Source: Blattamonas nauphoetae (lineage: Eukaryota > Preaxostyla > Oxymonadida). Taken from it: 64,000 bases of DNA. Below are positions 10,701 through 18,813 of this stretch, piece after piece (position 1 is the first letter of the stretch; the number at the start of each line of letters is the position of its first letter). The notes below the pieces were generated by a model. That model was not told where the DNA came from. It ran no database searches and saw only the letters and a list, made by a program, of their open reading frames with translations. The position numbers were made by a program, and so were the translations under genes. The stretch covers positions 186,001 through 250,000 of the forward strand of contig JARBJD010000040.1 in the NCBI GenBank assembly GCA_033064195.1, given 5' to 3'.

Positions 10701-13006
10701 TTGAGTTTGATGTGATTGGGAAGATTGGAGTTGTCTTCGATTCAACCCAAACAGGGATATCAACTGAAGAAGCGATTGGATGGCCAGACACTGTTCGCTT
10801 CTCCACCTCGCACCCTCTCAGCTCATGCACGTCGGATCAGAATCCCCTCATTATCATCCCTCCTGACTCACGCACCCTCCTCACTCTCCAACAGCCTGAC
10901 CCTCTCGTTCTTCTTGTCAACCATTCCACTCACTCCAACCCTCGCTTCTGTGGGGACCCCGATCGTCCCTGTTCATCGATCGACGTGGCATGGGCAGTTG
11001 CGACACAATACAAAGCGAAGAATGTTCATCTCCACATTGTTAAGACTGTGACCCTGTCGTCGTCAATGTCTGTTGCGGAAGAAACAGAGTTATTGATCGC
11101 AAAATGGACAAGCGCAGCAAACCCAACACTCCGAGTCGATGTTGTGGATCCAGTCGAGGAGGAAGGGATGATGTTGGTTGAGGGAGAGATGGTCGTAAAC
11201 GAAGTCGACATTGTTGTAGAAGTATCTTCACTTCTGTTTGTTCTGATCAAAGTATCAGTTGGGACACTTACGATGGAGAAAGTGCACCTTTCTGGACACA
11301 CACCCACCCCAACCGCGACGACACCCACACTCGAAGAATTGTGTGAGTGGGAAACAGGTCTGATCCGCCTGCATGATTCGACGATGGAGACACACTCGTG
11401 CGAGTTCTCTTCGCTTCGGATGGGTGTTGTTTGGATGGACGAGTCAAACTTGTCGGTTGTCTCCACGTCCTTCCTCAACAACGGACACAACTTCCCTCAC
11501 TTCACATCAGCCCGACAGAACACGATGTGCCGAAACGGAATCATTGACATTCTGCCTTCGGAAACGTCTCGGAAGGATCAATGGATCTCGAGTGATGAGT
11601 GCGAAGTGGTGATGAACGGAGAGATCCACCAATCTCCGCTTTTTGTCCCAATTTTGAACTCGAAACAAAGCGAAGCCTCGTTTTCGAAAAAGAAGAAAGG
11701 ATTTGATGTTGTGATCGTGGGAGAGGAGCTGATTCCGTGCAATCTGACATTGGAAGTGTCCAACACACCAACCTCCCAACAGACAGATCACGTCCAACCT
11801 GTTCTCATCCCACTCTCGTTCGACACCGAAGACAAATGGAACGAAACCACAATCTCTCTCTTCATTCCATCCGCTGATCTCGATCTCCTCCCATCAGACC
11901 AGGAGTGGAAAGCGCACATTGTTTACGGAAAGGAACAGACAACAGATTCCTTCATCTTCCAGCCAACACTCAAAGAACGACAGTCGCAGGTGCTCAGAGA
12001 ATCACTCCCATGGCTGATTCCGGTTATTATCGTTTCTGTGCTCCTCCTGATCGTGGTTCTGGTTATCATTTTTGTGGTCCTTTATCGCCAGCGGAAGAAG
12101 AAGGAAGCCGCCGAACACGCTCCTCTCTCGCATCAGGAGATGCTCGACTATGACATCAAAGTTAACGATGAAATCGTTATCGATCGAACAACCAACAACA
12201 TCATCGGAGAACGCAGTGACGAAGACGGGCGATACGCGCTGATGCGAGACAATGAGCCGCCAACACTGACCACCGGGGCGATTACTGGGAAGGTGGAGAG
12301 TGGAGTGTTCATTCCAGTCCACGCGATCAAATGTCAGGAGGATTTCGGAGTTGTGGTGGTGAATGGGGTGGACACGTTATATAAGCGACTTCACAAGGAC
12401 CAAGTGGTGCTGGGATCGAAGAAGGCAGAAGTCCAGCGAAGGATTGTGACTGGACTGATGAAGATCGCTGAGAACGCGACCCTCCACAACACAGCAGCTC
12501 GAATCTCATCACACAGGATCATCCTCGACACACTCAATAATGTATATCTCGCAATCGAAGAATCAGCAAAACTGACGGAACATGCATCCCAACATCTTCA
12601 AACATCGATTCTGGGATCACAACCACGCAGTGCAGAAGCTGTCGTGAAGGATGGAATCGAAGAAGTTCGCTGGCGAGCGCCTGAACAAGGCGAGAAGGAG
12701 GGAGAGATGATCTCCCAAATCGACACGATAAAAGCGTCGGTTTTTCGGCTGGGCCTTGTCATGTGGGAGACTGAGACAGGACTTGTGCCGTTCTCTGAGA
12801 TCGATGCACTCAATGCTCATCGACAGCTGGCTGCAGGGATAGCTCTGCCTGTCTCGAAAGTGGAGGACAGTTGGATGCGAGAGCTGATTGTGTCGTGCCT
12901 CTCAATCGATCCTGGAGCACGCCCATCGCTCCAACAAATCCTCACCAAAATTAACAACACCAACTCCGTCTCGGACAAGGCAGCAGAAATGAACGAGAAT
13001 GCGTAG
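7775..13006 (+). CDS. surface beta-helix receptor with one membrane span and a pseudokinase tail
   Basis: The 1743-residue protein opens with a signal peptide (MFSSIFVFFFVIHHTSS). Residues about 80-600 carry pectin-lyase-like/Pmp-like parallel beta-helix turns (CTFGQNSGK, GGAL, SFTNC). Repeated Ig/IPT-like beta units follow to about 1040. Then comes the module FCGDPDRPCSSIDVAW and a second beta-helix. The transmembrane helix is near residue 1411 (WLIPVIIVSVLLL), followed by a basic stop-transfer (YRQRKKK). The tail holds a kinase C-lobe: RWRAPE near 1632, LGLVMWETETG, and CLSIDPGARPS. The glycine loop, the VAIK lysine, HRD and DFG are not recognisable, so it is probably a pseudokinase. It should sit in the plasma membrane with the beta-helix outside. 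The ligand is unknown. Confidence 0.85.
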   Translation: MFSSIFVFFFVIHHTSSFPSHPSLDHSLDLSAYIHDISHQWLPTTALSSSHIALPSKSFHAHNFPVHSRKMHVSGQRSELVHSSIDRVNLQKNGRSDMSDSSFRQLEGLSSILDVFNSSLSLQNLHVDSGIGLTCVAFISCSTLEITNGHVVSSPLTSPFVVTQSTIESDTTITLVSCVHTSNTLDWSLLPLVGMSAQHFPFHSSHNKNLLDQRATGISSLVVSGTGLSFNSTQFPLGTGPLFDFSVLSPISLANVLHCSVVLDSSAILNTSSIPPRSSFVPLCPHLSQRLIGCSLKHTPNHLTGTSGIRLDVASEILMSNSSFSDSITTPDDDRDPESNVDIVVPETPTGLPAVEYRSGDRVTQLYLKASTTATQLWVDGCDFYDITVTASSGGALRVFDPSIPVYIKHSSFTNCHSTTSTGSGGVYVGIQSANSLAQKITFFQYQNTYAGNTAYKGPGHCYSQWFNVIVAECTFTGSNTNKEQPNQPSGVSFNRAGDIIVQNCTFGQNSGKSVGGLSLQMSSDPTHIILSNLLFFENKYIGTTLKQSITDLVIQGTAYTYEATDVYSTSASPRCGSDNALKVIHDVVAPAILEVKFNEVINSEQNGYCIEMEFLGRFPNTNRKYDIVYKGTVSGILYTLTGVTFDSTKSTKHTFNFMNPSDPDGISSRLSYRLFDVKKSETQSTSNDFDIGTGTEPDWLFWYFDTYSPNANNLNGWTMLTPYSATLTDVTLELDAMDEKIAVLNLTVDRIVNGDFTLLVFDTLDESKTPINLGTVEYTVSSTPSTKSLNVGISVSGSLLQYGHTYQVISLASPTFIIKPSFRQFTTQSLLQSASCEFDRINTDSLTLTVYGVKFPPTEAFTLTIVEVDESNGKIDIPFDLPDTFAAAETGETALSSHALPTQTHPSPLQHGKKYEITHFAVGTVQHGVQERVFFTVKTPPALESLSFSFATTAQTTFKMKVEGTNLPVGERFLFEFDVIGKIGVVFDSTQTGISTEEAIGWPDTVRFSTSHPLSSCTSDQNPLIIIPPDSRTLLTLQQPDPLVLLVNHSTHSNPRFCGDPDRPCSSIDVAWAVATQYKAKNVHLHIVKTVTLSSSMSVAEETELLIAKWTSAANPTLRVDVVDPVEEEGMMLVEGEMVVNEVDIVVEVSSLLFVLIKVSVGTLTMEKVHLSGHTPTPTATTPTLEELCEWETGLIRLHDSTMETHSCEFSSLRMGVVWMDESNLSVVSTSFLNNGHNFPHFTSARQNTMCRNGIIDILPSETSRKDQWISSDECEVVMNGEIHQSPLFVPILNSKQSEASFSKKKKGFDVVIVGEELIPCNLTLEVSNTPTSQQTDHVQPVLIPLSFDTEDKWNETTISLFIPSADLDLLPSDQEWKAHIVYGKEQTTDSFIFQPTLKERQSQVLRESLPWLIPVIIVSVLLLIVVLVIIFVVLYRQRKKKEAAEHAPLSHQEMLDYDIKVNDEIVIDRTTNNIIGERSDEDGRYALMRDNEPPTLTTGAITGKVESGVFIPVHAIKCQEDFGVVVVNGVDTLYKRLHKDQVVLGSKKAEVQRRIVTGLMKIAENATLHNTAARISSHRIILDTLNNVYLAIEESAKLTEHASQHLQTSILGSQPRSAEAVVKDGIEEVRWRAPEQGEKEGEMISQIDTIKASVFRLGLVMWETETGLVPFSEIDALNAHRQLAAGIALPVSKVEDSWMRELIVSCLSIDPGARPSLQQILTKINNTNSVSDKAAEMNENA

Positions 13007-13933
13007 GACGCACGGAGTCGGCGTCATTTCACCCACAACACTCCACTACACGTCTTTCTTTCTCAACTTTCACCCAATCACTCATCTTTCTTTTCTATCT
13101 TTGACCACATCACATATTTTGTTCTCCCACATTCATTTGCTCTCTTTCTCGAGTATTGTCTTCATTCACACTCCACGTCTTCCTTCTCTCACCACACTCT
13201 CATCCTCTCCCTTCATTCTTCTGCTTCTTTTCTGTATTTCTTCCTGTCTGTCCCGCTGCTTATCGGCTGCTCTTCTTCCAGTGTGGTCTGCTAAGGTCTC
13301 TGCCTCTTGTCTCACGACGGAGGAACTCAAATGTGGGACAGATGGATCGGCGAGTTGCCTGAGGTCCATTTCACATTTCATAACAATCAACATGTCACTC
13401 AGTCGCATGTCATCATCTTCATTTCGTGGCTGTTGTGATGATCAATTGTCCAGTTGAGACTTTTTTGGTCCCAAGATGAAGTTCATGAATGGATACTTAA
13501 AATTCCTCGAACCAATCTACTCGAGAGCGTACAGACTTTTGGATACCCATTAAATTTTCGTTTCATCACTGTTTTATCCACACACAAACTATTCGTGGCT
13601 CTATCAAACATACACTTTGTTCCATGATGTCTCCAAGATATTTGATGCACACCGACGGCAGCATGAGTCGGAGTTGGTCTCTGACCAGATTCTGTTTTCT
13701 TTGTCGAACTCTTGTTTATGGTCTTCCTCAACACACCCTATCGAGTTCACCTTGCAACCGAATGACAAAACAGACATTGGTCGATGATAACATCTAGGAA
13801 ACCAGTTTTCCTTATCGAGTTAGCAGACAGGACTCAACTCAAGTCATCCTCTCGTTAGTACATCCTTAATACTCGGGAATTTACGAATATTCCCTGTTTA
13901 TGTACGTATTTTGGGCCACCATTCGAGGATTCC
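13007..13933. other. intergenic region between two receptor loci
   Basis: The first half is C/T-rich on the plus strand (tracts such as TCTTTCTTTT) and probably is 3' untranslated sequence. A 152-codon open frame there is Ser/Leu/Phe low complexity only. From 13480 on the sequence is mixed and holds no supported gene. The promoter of the next gene should lie just before 13934. Confidence 0.4.
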
Positions 13934-16900
13934 ATGCCGTTTTTCTGCCTCCTTTCTGTCCTCCTAACCGTCTCCACTTCACATCATGATATTCCCTCCT
14001 CACAATTGCTCTCGTTGCAGAAACTTATCCCACTGCAAAGAAACAATCAAATGATCAATGAACTCGACATAAAGTCCGACTTTGTGCTTCCTCATGGCCG
14101 ATATCAAGTGTCGAATTGTGAAATCACATCCACGACCCTGAATCTGAATGGAAAGCAATCAACTATCTTTCCATCATTTAGTGCGAACGATGCAGATTTC
14201 TCAGAACGTTCAGAGTCGAACAGATTAGCAAATGAAATGAAAAACACATGGAATCAACTTTTCCGAATCTCGAACTCCACAACATGGATGTCAGAACTGA
14301 CTCTCGAATGTGGATCAGCTGGATGGTCGATCGCAACTGTTTCAGCGTCTTGTGTTCGGATTGAGGGGAGTCGGATGATCTCTAACTCGGAACGGACGCC
14401 ATTTGTGATTGTTGGAGATTGGGGGAAAAGCAGTTCGATCACGATTATTGGCTGCTCGCACACTTCATCGTGTTTTCCTTCGCTTCTACCTCTGACGAGC
14501 CTCGACACATCCGATTGTTGGACCGCGCACAATCCGGAATCATGGCAACGCCGAACTGAAGTGTTGGTGACGGGATCTGAGATTTCAGTTTGTGATGCTT
14601 GTCTGATTGGTGGAAGTGGAGCACTCTTTGATTTTTCAAGATTACCACCAACAAAGACAGATCGCTGTTCGATCACGACAACACTCTCGTCGACATTACT
14701 TTTGAACACGACAAGCGACATTGGAAGTGGAAGGATAGATGTGAAGGAAAGAGGATGGGATTTTAGGAATTGTTGGTTCGTTTCTCAAAAGATGATTGGG
14801 AGTTGCATTTGTTGCTGTACAAACCATCTTTACGGGACAGGGATTCACGATCTGAATTGTGGAGGATCCGTTCTGTGCTCGAACACCTCCTTCACACACT
14901 GCACAACAACGACAGAATATTCGAATGAACATCGAACGACTCAGACGAAAATCACAACAGCCGACACTCTCCACCTCTTCTCCCTCTGCACTTTCAAGGC
15001 ATGCTCAGCCACTTCCGGCGGAGGAGGAGCAATTGTTCTCTCCCAAATCTCAGCAGATCTGGAGATTGCATCGTGTTCATTTGAATCGTGTGGTGCTCCA
15101 AAAAGCTCTGGCGGGGCTCTCTTTTTTCAACAGTCAACCGCTCAAAAGTACGTTGTCATCTCTTCATCATCCTTCGTCAAATGTGCATCCAATGTAAATG
15201 CTGGAGGATCGCTCTATCTCCAAAACATCGCATCACTCTCCATTTCAGACTGCGTTTTTCTGACCTCTCGAACAAACCATTTTGGGGGAGCCGTGTACCT
15301 CAGCCAGTGGGATGCAGAAATGGCCAACACTGCGTTGTCTAACTGTCTCTTCGACGATTGTGCGACTTCACGGTCGTCGTCGTTATCATGCGGGGGTGGT
15401 GCCATTTATTTCTGGGAATGCTCCTCCATCCGACTCGATTTTCTTCAATTTCGAGAATGTGTAGCTGCGACGGGGAATGGAAACGATTTATATTTCAACG
15501 GGACATTACCAACGGTCTCACTCACAACAGTGTCCAACTGCGATTCCACATCAACTCCACAAGCGAGTCGAATCTACCCAACAACCATTGCAGTGGATGA
15601 TGTTCTGCCAGATCCAACTGAAACGATCTCAGTCATGTCACTGAACACTCAACAAACAACCTCGACAACCGTAGAGATTGTTATCACTATGGACAAGGAA
15701 GTGACAGGATCGCTCCTTGTTTTGGTTTCGAACTCGGAAGGGACAGCTCGGACAGACACAACAAAGGCCCCAAACATTGGTCGAGTGTTAGTGTTCTCAA
15801 TTGAATCATCGAAGATTGGGCGATGCACAGTGAGTATTGGAGACATGGGTCTGCTCCAAGTTCCTCTCGAAGAATACAAAATCGTCACTGCTTCATTCCC
15901 AAATTGTGATGTCTCATTTTCCGACGTGTCTCTGGAAAATACAAAGAATCCCACGTTCACATCCGCAAAGTGTGTTCTGGACGACACCTGCACTTGTGCA
16001 TTGTTGAATCTGGAAGGGTCTGATGTGGATGGTGAAACATTCGAGCTGACACTTCGGAATGGATGGACACTCGAAGCGACATTCACAAACAACAAAGCAA
16101 CGATTGACTTGGGAGTAATTGGAGAGAGTTCGAAATGGATGGAGAATCAAGTGTTTGAGATCACGGGTGGAAAGAAGATGGACGACAACTCGATTGTCGC
16201 TTCAATCCCATCGCCACTTTATTTCACAATTCCGTTGGCAGCTCGTCTGTCTGACATTGTGGTGAGTGATCTGAACGCAGCTAAAACCAAAGTGACATTG
16301 TCATTCTCAACTCGACTTCTGAAAGGGAACTCAAATTATGAAGTTCGGATTGAGAAAGTGATTGGGAGTGAACTTGAAGTGATGGAGTTGAAGACGAACG
16401 CAGAAGGACTGATTGTTGAAGAGACAATAACTCTACTTCCTTCTGGATCGAACACAGAAGGATGGAAGAACTGGATTGGGGGTGGAGGGAGCTTCAAAGT
16501 GGTCGGAGTGTTGTGGAAGAGATTGGAGGGAGACGTGGCAGTTCAGTTCTCATCGATTGTGTTTAACATCCCTGTGGAAGTGGTTCGCGTTTCATCAGCG
16601 AAGTGTTCGACGAACTCAGCGGCAACGACGATTGTGTCGATTGTTGGAAACGGATTGATTGAAAATGAGACGTACACACTCACTCTGAGTGGAAAACCGA
16701 AAACCGATCCACATTCACAAGATGTTCACGACACAACGATCTATGTTGTGGCATCATCGTCAACCGAAGCCAAATCGCTTCCTCTACTTCTCTCATCAAC
16801 ATCAGAGTCTTCTCTCCTTTTCGGTCACACATACACAATCACGGCGATCACAAATGGATCAGTGGCTGGAATCGTCGAAGACACACCCTCATTCACGACT

Positions 16901-18064
16901 CGCCCCACGCCAACTCTGACATCTCTGTCGTGCAAGCTGAAAGAGGGAGACCCGAAAACAGCAGCAATCTTGATTTCCGGCACAAACATCCCTGATGGCC
17001 TGTACAGCCTCGTTCTGAAGAAAACAGTTGTGGGCTCGACAGAGATTGAGCTGCCGATGAAGATTGTTGAATCAGCTGGAAGATTAGAAATTGAAGTTTT
17101 TTCATCTTCTTCGCTGGAATATGGAGCTGAATACCAAGTGCTGAGCCTTTCGAACAGTTTGCTGACAGTTGCTCTCCCAACGTCCGCAACAGACCGATTG
17201 TTGGAAGTGCCAGGAACACCGGCTCGAGTGAGATCGGTGTCGTGTGAGCTTTCTGGGGATTTGAAAACACATGCGAAGATTATGATTTGTGGAGAGAATC
17301 TGCCAGTCAAAGGGACACTGTCAGTGAAAGTGAAGCAAGTGGGATCGACTGGAAGCACGATTGATCCAGAGACTGCACTTCCTGTGACAACAATCACCAA
17401 TGAAGAAAGCACAACGATTGAGATTGAAGTTTACGAAGCCATGAACCCTTGTCTTGAGGACGGGAAAACATACGAGCTGACCTCGCTCACCTTTTCTGGA
17501 ACAGTCTCATTCATTCTGGATGAATCTGTGCGCTTTTCAGTCCCAGTGGAGCCAGTGCGAATCACCTCGGCGTCTTGCACGAAGGATGATACAGACAGAA
17601 CAGTTGTGTCTGTGGAAGGGTCTGGATTTGTGTTGAGAGAGTTCTACACAATCACTGTATCTGGTCATCCGATTGGATCTCTGTCACCTCCTCCATCATC
17701 ACTGCATGACACGTCATTTGTGGTGATTGCATCGTCTTCAAAAAAAGCGACTTCCTCTCCACTCCAACTGCATCCTGCCGAAAGAAGCCATCTCAAGTTT
17801 TCGTATTCGTACACGATTGTTGGGATTTCGAATGGGTCAGTGGAAGGAGTGGTGCACTCTGCCATGTTCGAAACTCAATCCGACTTCAAGCGAGATGAAG
17901 CTCTGGTCACGAGAATTGAACCTATTTTCGCGAGTTCATTGAACACATCGATCGTGAATTCAGGGATCCAAAAAACCAAATCGGACATCTCATCAATATC
18001 ATCATGTTCTGTTCAAACTTCCGTCATTATTGAGTTGTTTAGAAGCTGTTTTTACAAAAGATAA
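13934..18064 (+). CDS. N-terminal part of a second beta-helix receptor (interrupted locus)
   Basis: The frame encodes 1376 residues, starting with a signal peptide (MPFFCLLSVLLTVSTSHH). Beta-helix turns rich in Cys, Ser and Gly follow to about residue 550 (SGGGGAIVLSQ, GGALFFQQ, GGSLYLQN, GGAVYLSQ). At least six Ig/IPT-like beta repeats come next, with the recurring pattern [TS]SxxC...V.G.NLP and YT[IL]T...NGSV. The last recognisable repeat sequence is near 17880 (SAMFETQ). The remaining 60 codons are unlike the family and end without a membrane span. The missing domains follow in another frame from about 18860, so this looks like half of a receptor gene broken by an insertion or rearrangement. 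A truncated secreted product is possible. Confidence 0.7.
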   Translation: MPFFCLLSVLLTVSTSHHDIPSSQLLSLQKLIPLQRNNQMINELDIKSDFVLPHGRYQVSNCEITSTTLNLNGKQSTIFPSFSANDADFSERSESNRLANEMKNTWNQLFRISNSTTWMSELTLECGSAGWSIATVSASCVRIEGSRMISNSERTPFVIVGDWGKSSSITIIGCSHTSSCFPSLLPLTSLDTSDCWTAHNPESWQRRTEVLVTGSEISVCDACLIGGSGALFDFSRLPPTKTDRCSITTTLSSTLLLNTTSDIGSGRIDVKERGWDFRNCWFVSQKMIGSCICCCTNHLYGTGIHDLNCGGSVLCSNTSFTHCTTTTEYSNEHRTTQTKITTADTLHLFSLCTFKACSATSGGGGAIVLSQISADLEIASCSFESCGAPKSSGGALFFQQSTAQKYVVISSSSFVKCASNVNAGGSLYLQNIASLSISDCVFLTSRTNHFGGAVYLSQWDAEMANTALSNCLFDDCATSRSSSLSCGGGAIYFWECSSIRLDFLQFRECVAATGNGNDLYFNGTLPTVSLTTVSNCDSTSTPQASRIYPTTIAVDDVLPDPTETISVMSLNTQQTTSTTVEIVITMDKEVTGSLLVLVSNSEGTARTDTTKAPNIGRVLVFSIESSKIGRCTVSIGDMGLLQVPLEEYKIVTASFPNCDVSFSDVSLENTKNPTFTSAKCVLDDTCTCALLNLEGSDVDGETFELTLRNGWTLEATFTNNKATIDLGVIGESSKWMENQVFEITGGKKMDDNSIVASIPSPLYFTIPLAARLSDIVVSDLNAAKTKVTLSFSTRLLKGNSNYEVRIEKVIGSELEVMELKTNAEGLIVEETITLLPSGSNTEGWKNWIGGGGSFKVVGVLWKRLEGDVAVQFSSIVFNIPVEVVRVSSAKCSTNSAATTIVSIVGNGLIENETYTLTLSGKPKTDPHSQDVHDTTIYVVASSSTEAKSLPLLLSSTSESSLLFGHTYTITAITNGSVAGIVEDTPSFTTRPTPTLTSLSCKLKEGDPKTAAILISGTNIPDGLYSLVLKKTVVGSTEIELPMKIVESAGRLEIEVFSSSSLEYGAEYQVLSLSNSLLTVALPTSATDRLLEVPGTPARVRSVSCELSGDLKTHAKIMICGENLPVKGTLSVKVKQVGSTGSTIDPETALPVTTITNEESTTIEIEVYEAMNPCLEDGKTYELTSLTFSGTVSFILDESVRFSVPVEPVRITSASCTKDDTDRTVVSVEGSGFVLREFYTITVSGHPIGSLSPPPSSLHDTSFVVIASSSKKATSSPLQLHPAERSHLKFSYSYTIVGISNGSVEGVVHSAMFETQSDFKRDEALVTRIEPIFASSLNTSIVNSGIQKTKSDISSISSCSVQTSVIIELFRSCFYKR

Positions 18065-18813
18065 CAATTTCACAAGTTAGGTGTGTTGAAATAACCACAA
18101 GAAAAACAAACAGCAAAATGTCATCTAGATAATGATTGAGAAGGGATAGATTGCTGAAAGCATAAACATCTGGTTCTTTAATGTCGACAGCGGTAATCGA
18201 ATGGACTGAAGAACTGAATATCATTCATTCAGTCATCCAGAACAATTTCGGTTGTTTTCTGAACTCTTTCCAAATCAAACTTCCTCTTGACGGAGAGAAA
18301 TGATTGAGTGCGATACGAAGATCCAGATGAGCCAGTTTACGGAAGCTGAAAACACAGAATACAGAGTCGAGCAGCACGATCCTGATTGTGACAGTATGAG
18401 CAGGTGTCGCGAATAATTTTGGAGTCGAAACACAAAAATCAGATTTTCCGACCATTTCGGGAATTGAAATCAATGAGAGCAATGATAAGATCGGATAGCG
18501 GAAAGATAGAGAATTGGACGGCCAACTGCTTTGGACAGTCTTTATTGAATATTTTGGAAAACTTGAATCAAAATGTTGATAGAGACACACCAGTGATGAA
18601 AGGGCACTATTTGTAGGATTGTTGGATGGACAGGAAGAAAGATGAAGTCGTGATCTGAACCATATCACCAAAATGCTCAAAATCTCTTGATCGCAGAATG
18701 ATCTTCTAATTGACTATTTTTCAATGAAAAAGCCTTCCGGCAACGATTTGAGTGTTTAGAATGAACAAGAATTAGTTTGTGCACTAGTGACAAATTGACA
18801 AATTGAAAACAAA
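18065..18813. other. non-homologous sequence interrupting the second receptor locus
   Basis: Sequence from about 17880 to 18860 has no match to the receptor pattern. I see no terminal inverted repeats or target duplication at its edges. On the minus strand 18225-18680 is open for about 150 codons (KLAHLDLRIALNHFSPS) and could be a fragment of a solenoid-family gene, but the support is weak and it lacks an ATG start. Confidence 0.4.

Noticed and set aside
12999-13457. Open frame of 152 codons after the first receptor gene
   Set aside because: Only Ser/Leu/Phe/His low complexity from a C/T-rich tract, with no domain. It is more likely 3' untranslated sequence.
18225-18680. A real gene on the minus strand inside the split receptor locus
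   Set aside because: No ATG start, no clear domain and no neighbour support. At most it is a fragment of the solenoid family.
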